Assembly: GCA_964463145.1 (NCBI GenBank)
Contig: CAYXBG010000086.1
Span: forward strand, 1 to 7,107
From: CAYXBG01 sp964463145
GTDB lineage: Bacteria; Acidobacteriota; UBA6911; RPQK01; CBDAPI01
DNA length: 7,107 bases
Direction of reading: 5' to 3'
In this document: positions 1 through 6,848 of the stretch, piece by piece
Layout of the letters: each line of letters opens with the position of its first letter
Numbering within the stretch: the first letter of the stretch is position 1
Notes under the pieces: model-generated
Seen by the model: only the letters and a program-made list of their open reading frames with translations
Database searches by the model: none
What the model was told of the DNA's origin: nothing
Translations under genes and position numbers: made by a program

Positions 1-362
1 TAGTCAGTGCCTAAACGCTGAAGTGAAGACTCGAGTCCGTCCAGTATATGCTTTCGCGATAGCCCTTTTTGATTTGGGAGATCTCCCATTGGGAGACATA
101 CCTTTGTTGCCAGAACATATTCATCTCTGGCCTGGAAAATCTCTTTGAGGAGACAACCGGTAACCTCTTCACTAACCCCTTGCGAATAGAGGTCAGCTGT
201 GTCGAAGAAGTTGATTCCTAACTGGGCTGCATGTTGGACTAAAGGTCGAGCCAGATCTTTGGAAAGAACCCAATTACGCCAATCGGGCGAACCATAAGAC
301 ATCATGCCCAGGCATAGCCTGGAGACCTTGATGCCGCTTTTTCCTAGGTTGACGTACTGCAT
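1..362 (-). CDS. Aldo/keto reductase, YajO-like, N-terminal part (truncated by window edge)
   Basis: Translating the minus strand from the ATG at 362-360 gives 120 open codons running off the left edge. The product is an NAD(P)H-dependent aldo/keto reductase, a cytoplasmic TIM-barrel oxidoreductase acting on aldehydes and ketones. It begins MQYVNLGKSGIKVSRLCLG, the usual first beta-hairpin and strand of the family. The signature GINFFDTADLYSQGVSEE lies at residues 49-66, with catalytic Asp54 and Tyr59. Catalytic Lys87 sits in ATKV, and GLESSLQRLGTD near residues 109-120 is the helix that precedes the strand carrying the catalytic His, which lies outside the window. The MQY start and the SRLCLGMMSYGSPDW stretch resemble E. 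coli YajO-type members, but the substrate cannot be read from the sequence. The start is well supported because the first strand follows immediately; the Shine-Dalgarno match upstream is poor. It is divergent from the tag gene across a 153-nt gap. Family assignment is secure; subfamily is a guess. Confidence 0.93.
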   Translation of the reverse strand, partial: MQYVNLGKSGIKVSRLCLGMMSYGSPDWRNWVLSKDLARPLVQHAAQLGINFFDTADLYSQGVSEEVTGCLLKEIFQARDEYVLATKVCLPMGDLPNQKGLSRKHILDGLESSLQRLGTD

Positions 363-515
363 AGTCTCAGAATGATGTGCAGGGAGATAGTAGTCAAGCC
401 AGCGTGGAGATGAAATCTAAGAGGGTTGACTAGGATTGATATCCTAGTACTCATAAGATCAGTGCTTAATTTGCAAATATTACCAGTCGCAGTCCAACCT
501 AGTTAAGCTTTGGAA
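363..515. promoter_or_regulatory. Divergent intergenic region between the aldo/keto reductase and tag genes
   Basis: This 153-nt stretch separates two divergently oriented genes and must hold the promoter of the reductase (minus) and probably that of tag (plus). A TTGACT hexamer at 426-431 resembles a sigma70 -35 box on the plus strand, but no convincing -10 box lies 16-18 nt downstream. The clearest structure is the inverted repeat at 429-448, listed separately. No open reading frame of note and no RNA gene was recognised here. That promoters are present is inferred from gene orientation; their exact positions are not established. Confidence 0.4.
429..448. repeat. Perfect inverted repeat, 8-bp arms, 4-nt loop (candidate operator)
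   Basis: The arms ACTAGGAT (429-436) and ATCCTAGT (441-448) are exact reverse complements around TGAT. The repeat overlaps the end of the TTGACT hexamer at 426-431 and lies 87 nt upstream of the reductase start and tag-proximal on its other side, where a transcription-factor operator would be expected. It lacks a following T-run on either strand, so it does not look like an intrinsic terminator. About one repeat of this quality could arise by chance in a window this size, so position is the main argument for function. Confidence 0.35.
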
Positions 516-1082
516 ATGAACCACTATTGTCAAACCGCACCCGGTCATCCTCTTCATGGACCTTATCACGATAGGGAGTATGGATTTCCTATCCGGCAGG
601 ATGCAGAGCTTTTTGGGAGACTTGTTCTCGAGATCAATCAAGCAGGACTTTCTTGGTTGACGATTCTTAAAAAAAAGAAGGCATTCGAGAGGTCTTATCG
701 GGGTTTTGAGCTGGATCTGGTAGCGGCATTTACTGAGAAGGATAGACAGCGACTTCTTTGCGATAAGTCCATTATCCGAAACAGACTGAAAATAGATGCA
801 GCTATATACAATGCATCCCAGCTATTGGGTATTAGAGAAGAATTCGGATCATTTGCTGACTGGCTTGACTTCTACCATCCTCAGTCTAAAGCTGGATGGA
901 TTGCAATGTTCGCAAGTGTTTTTAGATTTACTGGAGCCAAAATCGTAGAAGAGTTTCTTATGAGCATTGGTTACTTGCCTGGAGCTCATCTAGATACCTG
1001 CCCCATCCAACAAAGGATTTCTAAGTTGAGACCTCCCTGGATGCTCTCAGGCCGATCTTTTGAGGATGATCCCCCTGCCTGA
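516..1082 (+). CDS. tag: DNA-3-methyladenine glycosylase I
   Basis: The product is a monofunctional base-excision repair glycosylase that removes 3-methyladenine from alkylated DNA in the cytoplasm. Residue numbers count from the ATG at 516, giving 188 aa, close to the 187 aa of E. coli Tag. The zinc clasp of Tag is complete: Cys5 and His18 (in YHDREYG) at the N-terminus, and His158 with Cys162 (in AHLDTC, same spacing as His175/Cys179 of E. coli) at the C-terminus. The central LEINQAGLSWLTILKKKKAF block (about 38-57) carries Glu39 and Trp47, matching the 3-methyladenine-binding Glu38 and Trp46 of E. coli, and Tyr17 matches Tyr16. IIRNRLKIDAAIYNA is the conserved helix around residues 87-101. 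The FRFTGAKIVEEFLMSIGYLPGAH stretch differs from the E. coli form but looks like a recognisable Tag subgroup. A TTG at 510 would add two residues; ATG is preferred, although neither start has a good Shine-Dalgarno site. It looks monocistronic: the next gene starts 172 nt downstream. Confidence 0.95.
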   Translation: MNHYCQTAPGHPLHGPYHDREYGFPIRQDAELFGRLVLEINQAGLSWLTILKKKKAFERSYRGFELDLVAAFTEKDRQRLLCDKSIIRNRLKIDAAIYNASQLLGIREEFGSFADWLDFYHPQSKAGWIAMFASVFRFTGAKIVEEFLMSIGYLPGAHLDTCPIQQRISKLRPPWMLSGRSFEDDPPA

Positions 1083-1254
1083 TTGCCTGGAATATTTGGA
1101 CTGGTGATGTGATTTGAATCATGGTCCTTTCAGTTTAAACTCAAGTGTTCATGTTATATTGAAAGAGCTTTTTGGGTGCTTTTTAACCTTGATTAGAATA
1201 GAACTGCCCGAGCAGTCTATTGAGAAGGCCTGGAGTAGGATGCACGGAGTGCTG
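1083..1254 (+). promoter_or_regulatory. Leader region with candidate promoter for the beta-propeller gene pair
   Basis: This 172-nt stretch becomes non-coding once the downstream gene is started at 1255. A candidate sigma70-type promoter is TTGAAA (1159-1164), a 17-nt spacer, then TTTAAC (1182-1187); the -35 matches consensus at 5 of 6 positions and the -10 at 4 of 6. A second possible -10, TAGAAT (1194-1199), lies just downstream but lacks a good -35. The heptamer GCTTTTT occurs twice, at 1167-1173 and 1178-1184, one helical turn apart. A small hairpin, ACTGC/GCAGT with loop CCGA, lies at 1203-1216. No clear intrinsic terminator for tag is visible. In-frame translation from a TTG at 1114 is open here but gives no recognisable sequence. 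Confidence 0.3.
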
Positions 1255-3432
1255 ATGTTGATAAGGATCCTTTTTCTGTCGGTCCTGCTCCCCGGATTTC
1301 TAACAGGTGCAGACTGGCCAGCTTGGCGTGGAGCTCGTGGGGATGGAGTCTCAGAGGAGACCCGAATTATCTCCAATTGGTCTAAAGAGGGAAGTAACCT
1401 AGCCTGGAAAGTGGACTTTCAAGGTCGCTCAACTCCAATCGTTCTTGGTCGAAGGGTTTGTGCTAATGGTCGTATTGGTGAAGGCATTGACCGGCAGGAA
1501 ATGGTTGCCTGCTACGATACAGGAACTGGTAAGAAGCTCTGGGAATATCGATTCAATGTCTACCTGACCACTGTCCCTTGGAATCGAGTTGGTTGGGCCA
1601 ATATAGCCGGAGACCCCGAGACTGGCTATATATACGTGCAAGGTGTAGGAGGATTATTCCTTTGCTTGGACGAAGAGGGTGTAGTCATTTGGTCCCGTTC
1701 ACTGTCTCAAGACTACGGATTTTTTTCGGGTTACGGAGGGCGCACTCAGACCCCTTTGATAGACGAAGAGCGTGTAATTGTCACCTTTGTCAGTAGTAGC
1801 TGGGGAAGATGGACTGCGCCGCGGCATAGGACATTCGCATTCGATAAACTGTCAGGAGAGCTTTTTTGGGTGGCTACACCTGGGAAAATTTTCCCGCCAG
1901 ATCTTAATACTCAATCTACCCCAGCGGTTACCACTATTGGGGGACAAAGACTACTTATTCAAGGAAATGCAGATGGCCACATTTATGCCATCCAAGCTCG
2001 AACAGGGAAGAGTGTATGGTCCTTCCATCTGAGTAAGCGTGGTCTTAATACATCTCCTCTAGTGGTCGGGGAAACTGTAATTGCGAGTCATTCGGAAGAA
2101 AACCTCAGCGGCGGTCCAATGGGAGCTGTAGTAGCCATCAAGGCAACGGGGCGAGGTAATGTAACTGATACTCACGAGAAGTGGCGTTCCCAAATATCGG
2201 CGGGGTTCTCCTCTCCCCTCTATCGTGAGGGCCGTCTTTACATCGTTGATAATTCTGCGAATCTTCATTGCTTGGATTTTTCCAATGGGCGACATCTGTG
2301 GGACTTCAACATTGGAACTGTAGGCAAGGGATCTCCTGTATGGGCTGACGGGAAAATATTTGTCTCTGAAGTCAATGGGAGATTCCACATTCTTGGTTTA
2401 AATGCTACTGGGGCTACATCGCTCGACGAGGAAAGATTGACCACCCCTCAGGGTAGATATGCAGAGATCTATGGGTCGCCTGCTGTTGCCCACGGAAGAA
2501 TTTTCTTGACTACTGAATCGGGTCTTTACGCATTAGGCAATCCAGCATTTTTCCAGCTTCAGGAAGCAGGCGAGGTATTTACTCCTGAGCCTGGCAAAGG
2601 TGAGATTGCAATGATTCACTCAGTTCCTGCAGAGGTCAAAATGCGGCCGGATGAGGTTCGCAGATTTAGAGTTGTAGCGTATGACAGTTTGGGTCGGAGT
2701 TTAGGGGTAAAGAATGCGAAATGGCGTTTAGTTGGGCTGGATGGAAAGGTTAGCCAAAATGGTGAATATTCACCTGGCAAGAGTGAGTCTTTTCAAGTGG
2801 GCACCCTTGAAGCTGAACTAGGTGCCCTGAAAGCTGTTTCCAGGATTCGCGTATTCGGAGAGCCGAATCTAGAAGAAGATTTCCAGGCTATTGAGATTGG
2901 GCAGCGTCCTGATTATCTGTTGGGTGCCCTGATTAACTTTAAGGTTGCTCAAGATGAAGGAGGTAATCGGTATCTGGTTAAAAACCCAGCCGCTCGAAGC
3001 ATTCACAGGCACCGTACTTTTTTGGGGCCGGACCATTGGAAAAATTACACGATACAGGCACACCTGCGGTCTACTCAATCCCGTCGGAAGTTTCCAGACA
3101 TGGGCCTAATCAATTCTGGTTATACGATGGATTTGATGGGTGTTTATCAAAAGATTCAGATTCGTTCTTGGACGGCTGAAAGACGAATGTCCCAGGAAGT
3201 ACCTTTTAATTGGGAGTCTGATCGTTGGTATTTAATGAAGCTTAGAGTTGATGTCGAAGAGGGTAAGGCCATTATAAAGGGGAAAGTTTGGCCTCGAGAT
3301 GAAGTCGAGCCCTCTCAATGGACTATTACAGCTGAAGACCCGCATCCTATTTTGGCGGGTAGCCCGGGATTGATTGGGTATTCGCCCACTCCAGTTCATT
3401 TTGACAATATCCGGGTTCTCCAAAACCGTTAG
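1255..3432 (+). CDS. Secreted PQQ-like beta-propeller protein with C-terminal Ig-like and jelly-roll domains
   Basis: The 725-aa product is an exported protein of the quinoprotein-alcohol-dehydrogenase-like propeller fold; its substrate or partner is unknown. MLIRILFLSVLLPGFLTGA is a signal peptide, probably cleaved near residue 18 or 19, and the mature part opens with DWPAWRGARGDGVSEET, typical of planctomycete/verrucomicrobial members. Propeller blades fill about 20-430, with repeat motifs such as ACYDTGTGKKLW (85-96), FAFDKLSGELFW (194-205), YAIQARTGKSVW (244-255) and HCLDFSNGRHLW (338-349). Residues about 450-535 resemble a bacterial Ig-like fold with GKVSQNGEYSPG. Residues about 540-725 form a beta-rich domain ending FDNIRVLQN, like concanavalin/laminin-G-type modules. 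The four cysteines (69, 86, 137, 339) are isolated, so the vicinal pair of methanol-dehydrogenase-type quinoproteins is absent. The start at 1255 follows GGAG at 1246-1249 and puts the signal peptide at the N-terminus; ATG 1240, also preceded by GGAG (1232-1235), is the alternative. A TTG at 1114 would bury the signal behind 47 residues. A close paralogue follows 9 nt downstream. Confidence 0.88.
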   Translation: MLIRILFLSVLLPGFLTGADWPAWRGARGDGVSEETRIISNWSKEGSNLAWKVDFQGRSTPIVLGRRVCANGRIGEGIDRQEMVACYDTGTGKKLWEYRFNVYLTTVPWNRVGWANIAGDPETGYIYVQGVGGLFLCLDEEGVVIWSRSLSQDYGFFSGYGGRTQTPLIDEERVIVTFVSSSWGRWTAPRHRTFAFDKLSGELFWVATPGKIFPPDLNTQSTPAVTTIGGQRLLIQGNADGHIYAIQARTGKSVWSFHLSKRGLNTSPLVVGETVIASHSEENLSGGPMGAVVAIKATGRGNVTDTHEKWRSQISAGFSSPLYREGRLYIVDNSANLHCLDFSNGRHLWDFNIGTVGKGSPVWADGKIFVSEVNGRFHILGLNATGATSLDEERLTTPQGRYAEIYGSPAVAHGRIFLTTESGLYALGNPAFFQLQEAGEVFTPEPGKGEIAMIHSVPAEVKMRPDEVRRFRVVAYDSLGRSLGVKNAKWRLVGLDGKVSQNGEYSPGKSESFQVGTLEAELGALKAVSRIRVFGEPNLEEDFQAIEIGQRPDYLLGALINFKVAQDEGGNRYLVKNPAARSIHRHRTFLGPDHWKNYTIQAHLRSTQSRRKFPDMGLINSGYTMDLMGVYQKIQIRSWTAERRMSQEVPFNWESDRWYLMKLRVDVEEGKAIIKGKVWPRDEVEPSQWTITAEDPHPILAGSPGLIGYSPTPVHFDNIRVLQNR

Positions 3433-3441
3433 TAGGGAAAT

Positions 3442-4890
3442 ATGCGTATAAAACACCAAGTTTTGATAGTTCTAGTTTCCTGCCTATTCTCGATTGATGG
3501 AATTTCTGGAGATGACATCGCAATGTTTGGAGGAACTCCATCTAGGAATATGGTGTCCTCGGAAGTGGGGCTTCCCTCTGAGTGGGAAATGGGAACAGGG
3601 AGAAATATCCTCTGGAAGCAAGAGCTTGGGAGTCAAAGTTACGGTGGGCCTGTTGTTTATAAGGACAAAATTTATGTTGGAACAAACAACGAAGGAGAGC
3701 GTAACCCCAAACTTACTGGAGATCGAGGGAACATAATGGTGTTTCGGGTTTCGGATGGAAAGTTTCTTTGGCAAGCTGCTCATCCGAAGCTGCCTGCTGG
3801 TAGAGTGCATGATTGGCCTCAACAGGGTATCTGTTCCGCTCCTCTTATAGAAGGGGATCGCTTGTATTATGTTTCCAACAGAGCCGAGCTGATTTGTGCG
3901 GATACAGAAGGATTTCTCGATGGAGAGAATGATGGGCCTTTTCAGGAAGAAGCCAATACGAGCGAAATAGATGAAGACATTATTTGGAAACTAGACATGA
4001 TTGGCGAGCTTGAAGTTTTCCCCCATAATCTGGCAGCTGGCAGCCCCTTAATGGTAGACGACTTAATTTTCACGGTAACCGGCAACGGTGTTGACGAAGG
4101 ACATTTCAATATACCTGCCCCTTTTTCGGCTAGTTTCCTAGCAGTAAACAAAAAGACTGGAGAATTGGCGTGGGAAGATGCATCGCCAGGCCCTAATATT
4201 TTGCATGGATCGTGGTCTAATCCAGCCTATGGAGTAGTTGATGGAGAAGCTCAAGTTGTTTTTCCGGGAGGGGATGGCTGGATATATGCCATGAGTCCAT
4301 TAGATGGAAATCTGCTGTGGAAGTTTGATTTGAATCCGAAGAACTCTGTATGGGCTCTGGGTGGGTCTGGAACGAGAAATAATATAATTTCAACCCCCGT
4401 TTTCTATAAGAACAAAATTTATGTAGGAGTCGGGCAAGATCCCGAACACGGGGAAGGGCCAGGTCATTTTTGGGTGATAGATGCAACAGGAAAGGGTGAT
4501 GTTACGAAAACCGCGACGGTTTGGCATCGAGGAGGGAGAGATTTCAATCGTTCGATTTCCACTGTCGCCATTAGAGATGGACTTCTTTTTGTGGCAGATC
4601 TTTCAGGATTCCTTTATTGCTTGGATATAGACACCGGCCAAGAGAAATGGGTTTATGACACTTTTGCTGCAGTCTGGGGTTCCCCCTTCGTAGCGGATGG
4701 GAAGGTCTATTTAGGGGATGAAGACGGGGATCTGGTTGTTCTCAAGGCAGGTAAGGAGAAAGAGTTGATTAGCGAGATCAATATGGGGAGTTCGATCTAC
4801 ACAACACCCGTAGCTAAGAATGGGGTCATATTCATTGCTACAAGAACGACCTTGTTCGCCTTAAAGGAAGGAGCTCAACTGCTAGACTGA
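3442..4890 (+). CDS. Exported PQQ-like beta-propeller protein
   Basis: The 482-aa product is a single-domain beta-propeller of the PQQ-repeat type, exported across the cytoplasmic membrane; its function is unknown. An N-terminal signal (MRIKHQ followed by hydrophobic VLIVLVSCLFSI) is probably cleaved near ISG-DD (23/24). The LVSC at 11-14 fits a lipobox, so a lipoprotein is possible. The mature part begins DDIAMFGGTPSRNMVS, followed by blades with motifs FRVSDGKFLW (101-110), LAVNKKTGELAW (233-244), YAMSPLDGNLLW (282-293) and YCLDIDTGQEKW (392-403). Acidic turns FLDGENDGP (158-166) and GDEDGD (425-430) could bind calcium, but this is inference. Cysteines at 131, 152 and 393 in the mature part are isolated, so no vicinal disulfide typical of true PQQ dehydrogenases is present. 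AGGG at 3434-3437 lies just ahead of the ATG. The 9-nt gap to the previous propeller gene indicates one transcript, and residues 372-434 align without gaps to residues 318-380 of that neighbour, so the two are paralogues. It lacks the extra C-terminal domains of its partner. Confidence 0.9.
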   Translation: MRIKHQVLIVLVSCLFSIDGISGDDIAMFGGTPSRNMVSSEVGLPSEWEMGTGRNILWKQELGSQSYGGPVVYKDKIYVGTNNEGERNPKLTGDRGNIMVFRVSDGKFLWQAAHPKLPAGRVHDWPQQGICSAPLIEGDRLYYVSNRAELICADTEGFLDGENDGPFQEEANTSEIDEDIIWKLDMIGELEVFPHNLAAGSPLMVDDLIFTVTGNGVDEGHFNIPAPFSASFLAVNKKTGELAWEDASPGPNILHGSWSNPAYGVVDGEAQVVFPGGDGWIYAMSPLDGNLLWKFDLNPKNSVWALGGSGTRNNIISTPVFYKNKIYVGVGQDPEHGEGPGHFWVIDATGKGDVTKTATVWHRGGRDFNRSISTVAIRDGLLFVADLSGFLYCLDIDTGQEKWVYDTFAAVWGSPFVADGKVYLGDEDGDLVVLKAGKEKELISEINMGSSIYTTPVAKNGVIFIATRTTLFALKEGAQLLD

Positions 4891-4901
4891 ACTAGTAGTT
4901 A

Positions 4902-6794
4902 TTAGTTCCCAGCTTTTACTCCCAACCAATTACTTAGGCTTTCCTTTTGAGAAGGAGAGGGGGCCTCTTTTACTCTAAGTTTCCAACTGTTCTGTGGTGC
5001 GCTTCCCAAGGTGATATGCAAATCTAGGAGTCGCTCTCTTCTTGAAATCAGAACTGTTATTTTTTCTTCTGGAAGGTATTGTTTTAGTCTCTTTTTAAAG
5101 GATTTATATGTCACACGGAATCCATTGAGGGCTAGTATTTCATCGTCCACATTCACACCTGATTGATACGCAGGGCTTCCCCTTAAAACCTGCTTAACAA
5201 TAAGTCGGCCATCTTTGTTTCTAGTAGTAACTCCAAGCCAGGCAGGAAGAGAAGGTTTCTTAATGTCTTCATCTGGGGTGATTGAGTGCTTTTCAAATTC
5301 CAGCCCGTACAGGTCTAAGGCTTCTGTGTAGTCTAATTCTCCGGTCTCTTGGAGGGTGTTTTTGAACCAAGAGCGGAGGTCTGTTCCCACCAATTTCGAT
5401 ACAGTCTCCTTGAACTCTTCCGGGGTATACCCGATATCGCTAGAGTACTTATCCATTGCTGACAGCATGACTTGATCCAAGCTTATCCTGCCAGAGCTAG
5501 CGTTGCGCAAATGGGCATCGAGTAGAAAGCCAATCAATGCTCCTTTGGTGTAGTAACTAATGGTTGAATTCACTGAATTCTCATCAGGTCTATAGAATTT
5601 AATCCAAGCGTCGAAGGATGATTGTTCGAGGGAGCTGGTCCTGCGGCCAGGTGTTTCTTGGACCTGTTTAATGTTTGCACTCAAGGCCTCCAAATATTGC
5701 TTGGTGGTGAGAAGACCTGCTCGCCTGAGCAGAAGGTCATCATAGTAAGAAGTCAATCCTTCTGCTATCCAGAGACTTTTAGTGTAGGTTTCCGTCTCAT
5801 AGTCGAATGGACCTAATTCGACTGGGCGAAGCCGTTTGACGTTCCAAGTATGAAAAAACTCATGGCAAGTTAATCCTAACCATTTTCTGTATTGCTCAGG
5901 GTCTCTAGAGGTCCATCGGTTAGTCATCATTAGAGTGGAGTTCTTGTGTTCGAGACCTCCTCCAGCCCCTACAATCATATTTAGGAAAACGTACTTTTCG
6001 TAGGGTAGGGAGCCCCAGAAATCCAGATTTTGTCGAACTATAGCTTCAACATCGCGTGCTGATCGAGGTCCATCCCAAACGCCATCTTCTCCTTGATTGA
6101 CTAAGAGGTGCGTTTTCCCATCCACCTTGAACTCATACACAGCTGGATTACCTGCAAAGATAGGTGAGTCGACTAATATATCGAAGTTTTTTGCCTGGTA
6201 AGTATGTGATTTATTTCCCGAATGGGCAGGCAGGCCCGTGATTGAATGTTTCCAATTGTCAGGCAGCCTTAGTTCGATAGTGTGTTGACGGTCTAAGCCT
6301 CCGACTAAAGTGATGAAAGTTGGAGCTCCGTTTAAAATCGCAAAATCAGATCCGACCCAATTAGATCGGACTGTTAGTTCTCTGCAATAGATACGATAAT
6401 TCACCCGGACATGTTTGTTGCCGGAGGTTTCTATAGTCCAGCGATTCTTTCGTGATTTCTCAAAGGATAGAGGGTCTCCATTTAGTGTAGCTACCTTCAG
6501 GTCTTCAACGTGTCGTGCATATTCTCTTACCAGGTAGGAACCAGGAGTCCATACTGCCATCATGAGCTCTAAGTCGGGTTTACCATCGGTCGGGTAAATC
6601 GCTTCGATGTCGAGATAATGATTAGGAGCGGCTTCGAAGCTGAGGGAGTAATGAATTGGACTCATTTCTGAACTCATAAGATAGGAGGGTTGTATCTTGC
6701 ATATCAGGATCAACAATACAAGGCATCGAATCAAGAACACGTAGCTTATCGTTCTAGCCTGAAATTTGGAATGTAATGAGAGAATTGTTTTCAT
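4902..6794 (-). CDS. M61-family metallopeptidase (glycyl aminopeptidase-like) with C-terminal PDZ domain
   Basis: The 630-aa product is a zinc-dependent peptidase of family M61; characterised members are aminopeptidases with preference for glycine or alanine, but specificity here is unknown. Residue numbers count from the ATG at 6794. A hydrophobic segment at about 16-32 (ISYVFLIRCLVLLILIC) suggests export as a signal peptide or anchor. The M61 N-terminal beta domain covers about 45-220, with the conserved VWTPGSYLVREYARH at 81-95. The catalytic domain holds GGGLEH (278-283), the gluzincin zinc motif HEFFH (His311, Glu312, His315) and the third ligand Glu345 in WIAEGLTSYY; Tyr414 or Tyr415 in SYYTKG may be the transition-state tyrosine. 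A PDZ domain spans about 515-597, with AWLGV and GSPAYQSGVNVDDEILALNG. Length is normal for the family and all key residues are present. TTG at 6818 would add eight residues; ATG is preferred and has AGGA (6804-6807) nine nt upstream. It converges with the propeller gene across 11 nt and follows a membrane-protein gene on the same strand. Confidence 0.94.
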   Translation of the reverse strand: MKTILSLHSKFQARTISYVFLIRCLVLLILICKIQPSYLMSSEMSPIHYSLSFEAAPNHYLDIEAIYPTDGKPDLELMMAVWTPGSYLVREYARHVEDLKVATLNGDPLSFEKSRKNRWTIETSGNKHVRVNYRIYCRELTVRSNWVGSDFAILNGAPTFITLVGGLDRQHTIELRLPDNWKHSITGLPAHSGNKSHTYQAKNFDILVDSPIFAGNPAVYEFKVDGKTHLLVNQGEDGVWDGPRSARDVEAIVRQNLDFWGSLPYEKYVFLNMIVGAGGGLEHKNSTLMMTNRWTSRDPEQYRKWLGLTCHEFFHTWNVKRLRPVELGPFDYETETYTKSLWIAEGLTSYYDDLLLRRAGLLTTKQYLEALSANIKQVQETPGRRTSSLEQSSFDAWIKFYRPDENSVNSTISYYTKGALIGFLLDAHLRNASSGRISLDQVMLSAMDKYSSDIGYTPEEFKETVSKLVGTDLRSWFKNTLQETGELDYTEALDLYGLEFEKHSITPDEDIKKPSLPAWLGVTTRNKDGRLIVKQVLRGSPAYQSGVNVDDEILALNGFRVTYKSFKKRLKQYLPEEKITVLISRRERLLDLHITLGSAPQNSWKLRVKEAPSPSQKESLSNWLGVKAGN

Positions 6795-6848
6795 TGGGCC
6801 CAATCCTGTTAGTGACAAACGCTCTTGTCAAGTACATCTAGGATAGGC
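6795..6848 (-). promoter_or_regulatory. Short leader upstream of the M61 peptidase gene with -35-like box and inverted repeat
   Basis: This 54-nt gap lies between the stop of the upstream membrane-protein gene and the peptidase ATG, both on the minus strand. Read on that strand it contains a perfect TTGACA (6831-6826), but the hexamer 17 nt further on (CAGGAT, 6808-6803) is a poor -10 box, and a start site there would fall almost at the ATG. AGGA at 6807-6804 is a plausible ribosome binding site. An inverted repeat overlaps the TTGACA. The gap is also short enough for read-through from the upstream gene, so an independent promoter is only possible, not shown. Confidence 0.3.
6813..6830. repeat. 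Inverted repeat TGACAA-N6-TTGTCA upstream of the M61 gene (candidate operator)
   Basis: TGACAA (6813-6818) and TTGTCA (6825-6830) are exact reverse complements separated by six bases, so their centres are about one helical turn apart. The repeat shares bases with the TTGACA hexamer and ends 19 nt before the peptidase start. Half-sites of the TGTCA/TGACA kind are common among dimeric regulators, but no regulator gene is seen here. Six-bp arms occur often by chance; only the location makes it notable. Confidence 0.3.

Noticed and set aside
671..677. A-AAA-AAG slippery heptamer in frame inside tag, of the kind used for -1 frameshifting in dnaX.
   Set aside because: The -1 frame ends at a stop after roughly a dozen codons, no clear stimulatory hairpin follows, and the Lys run matches the lysine-rich stretch after the conserved LSW motif in Tag proteins, so protein sequence constraint explains it.
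1203..1216. Small hairpin ACTGC-CCGA-GCAGT considered as a terminator for tag or an SOS-type box.
   Set aside because: The stem is only five base pairs with no following T-run, and it does not match a LexA box form I can name.
2059..2388. A 109-codon open frame on the minus strand inside the first propeller gene.
   Set aside because: It is antisense to well-conserved propeller blades, has no recognisable domain and an unusual composition, and is a shadow of the real gene; the same holds for the other antisense and out-of-frame open stretches.
5622..5816. A 64-codon plus-strand open frame antisense to the M61 gene.
   Set aside because: It lies opposite the M61 catalytic domain, just downstream of the zinc-motif codons, and shows no domain, promoter or ribosome binding site.
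6793..6804. Perfect 12-bp palindrome ATTGGGCCCAAT overlapping the M61 start codon.
   Set aside because: Palindromes of this length are expected about once or twice by chance in a window this size, and it has no spacer or partner sites that would suggest an operator.
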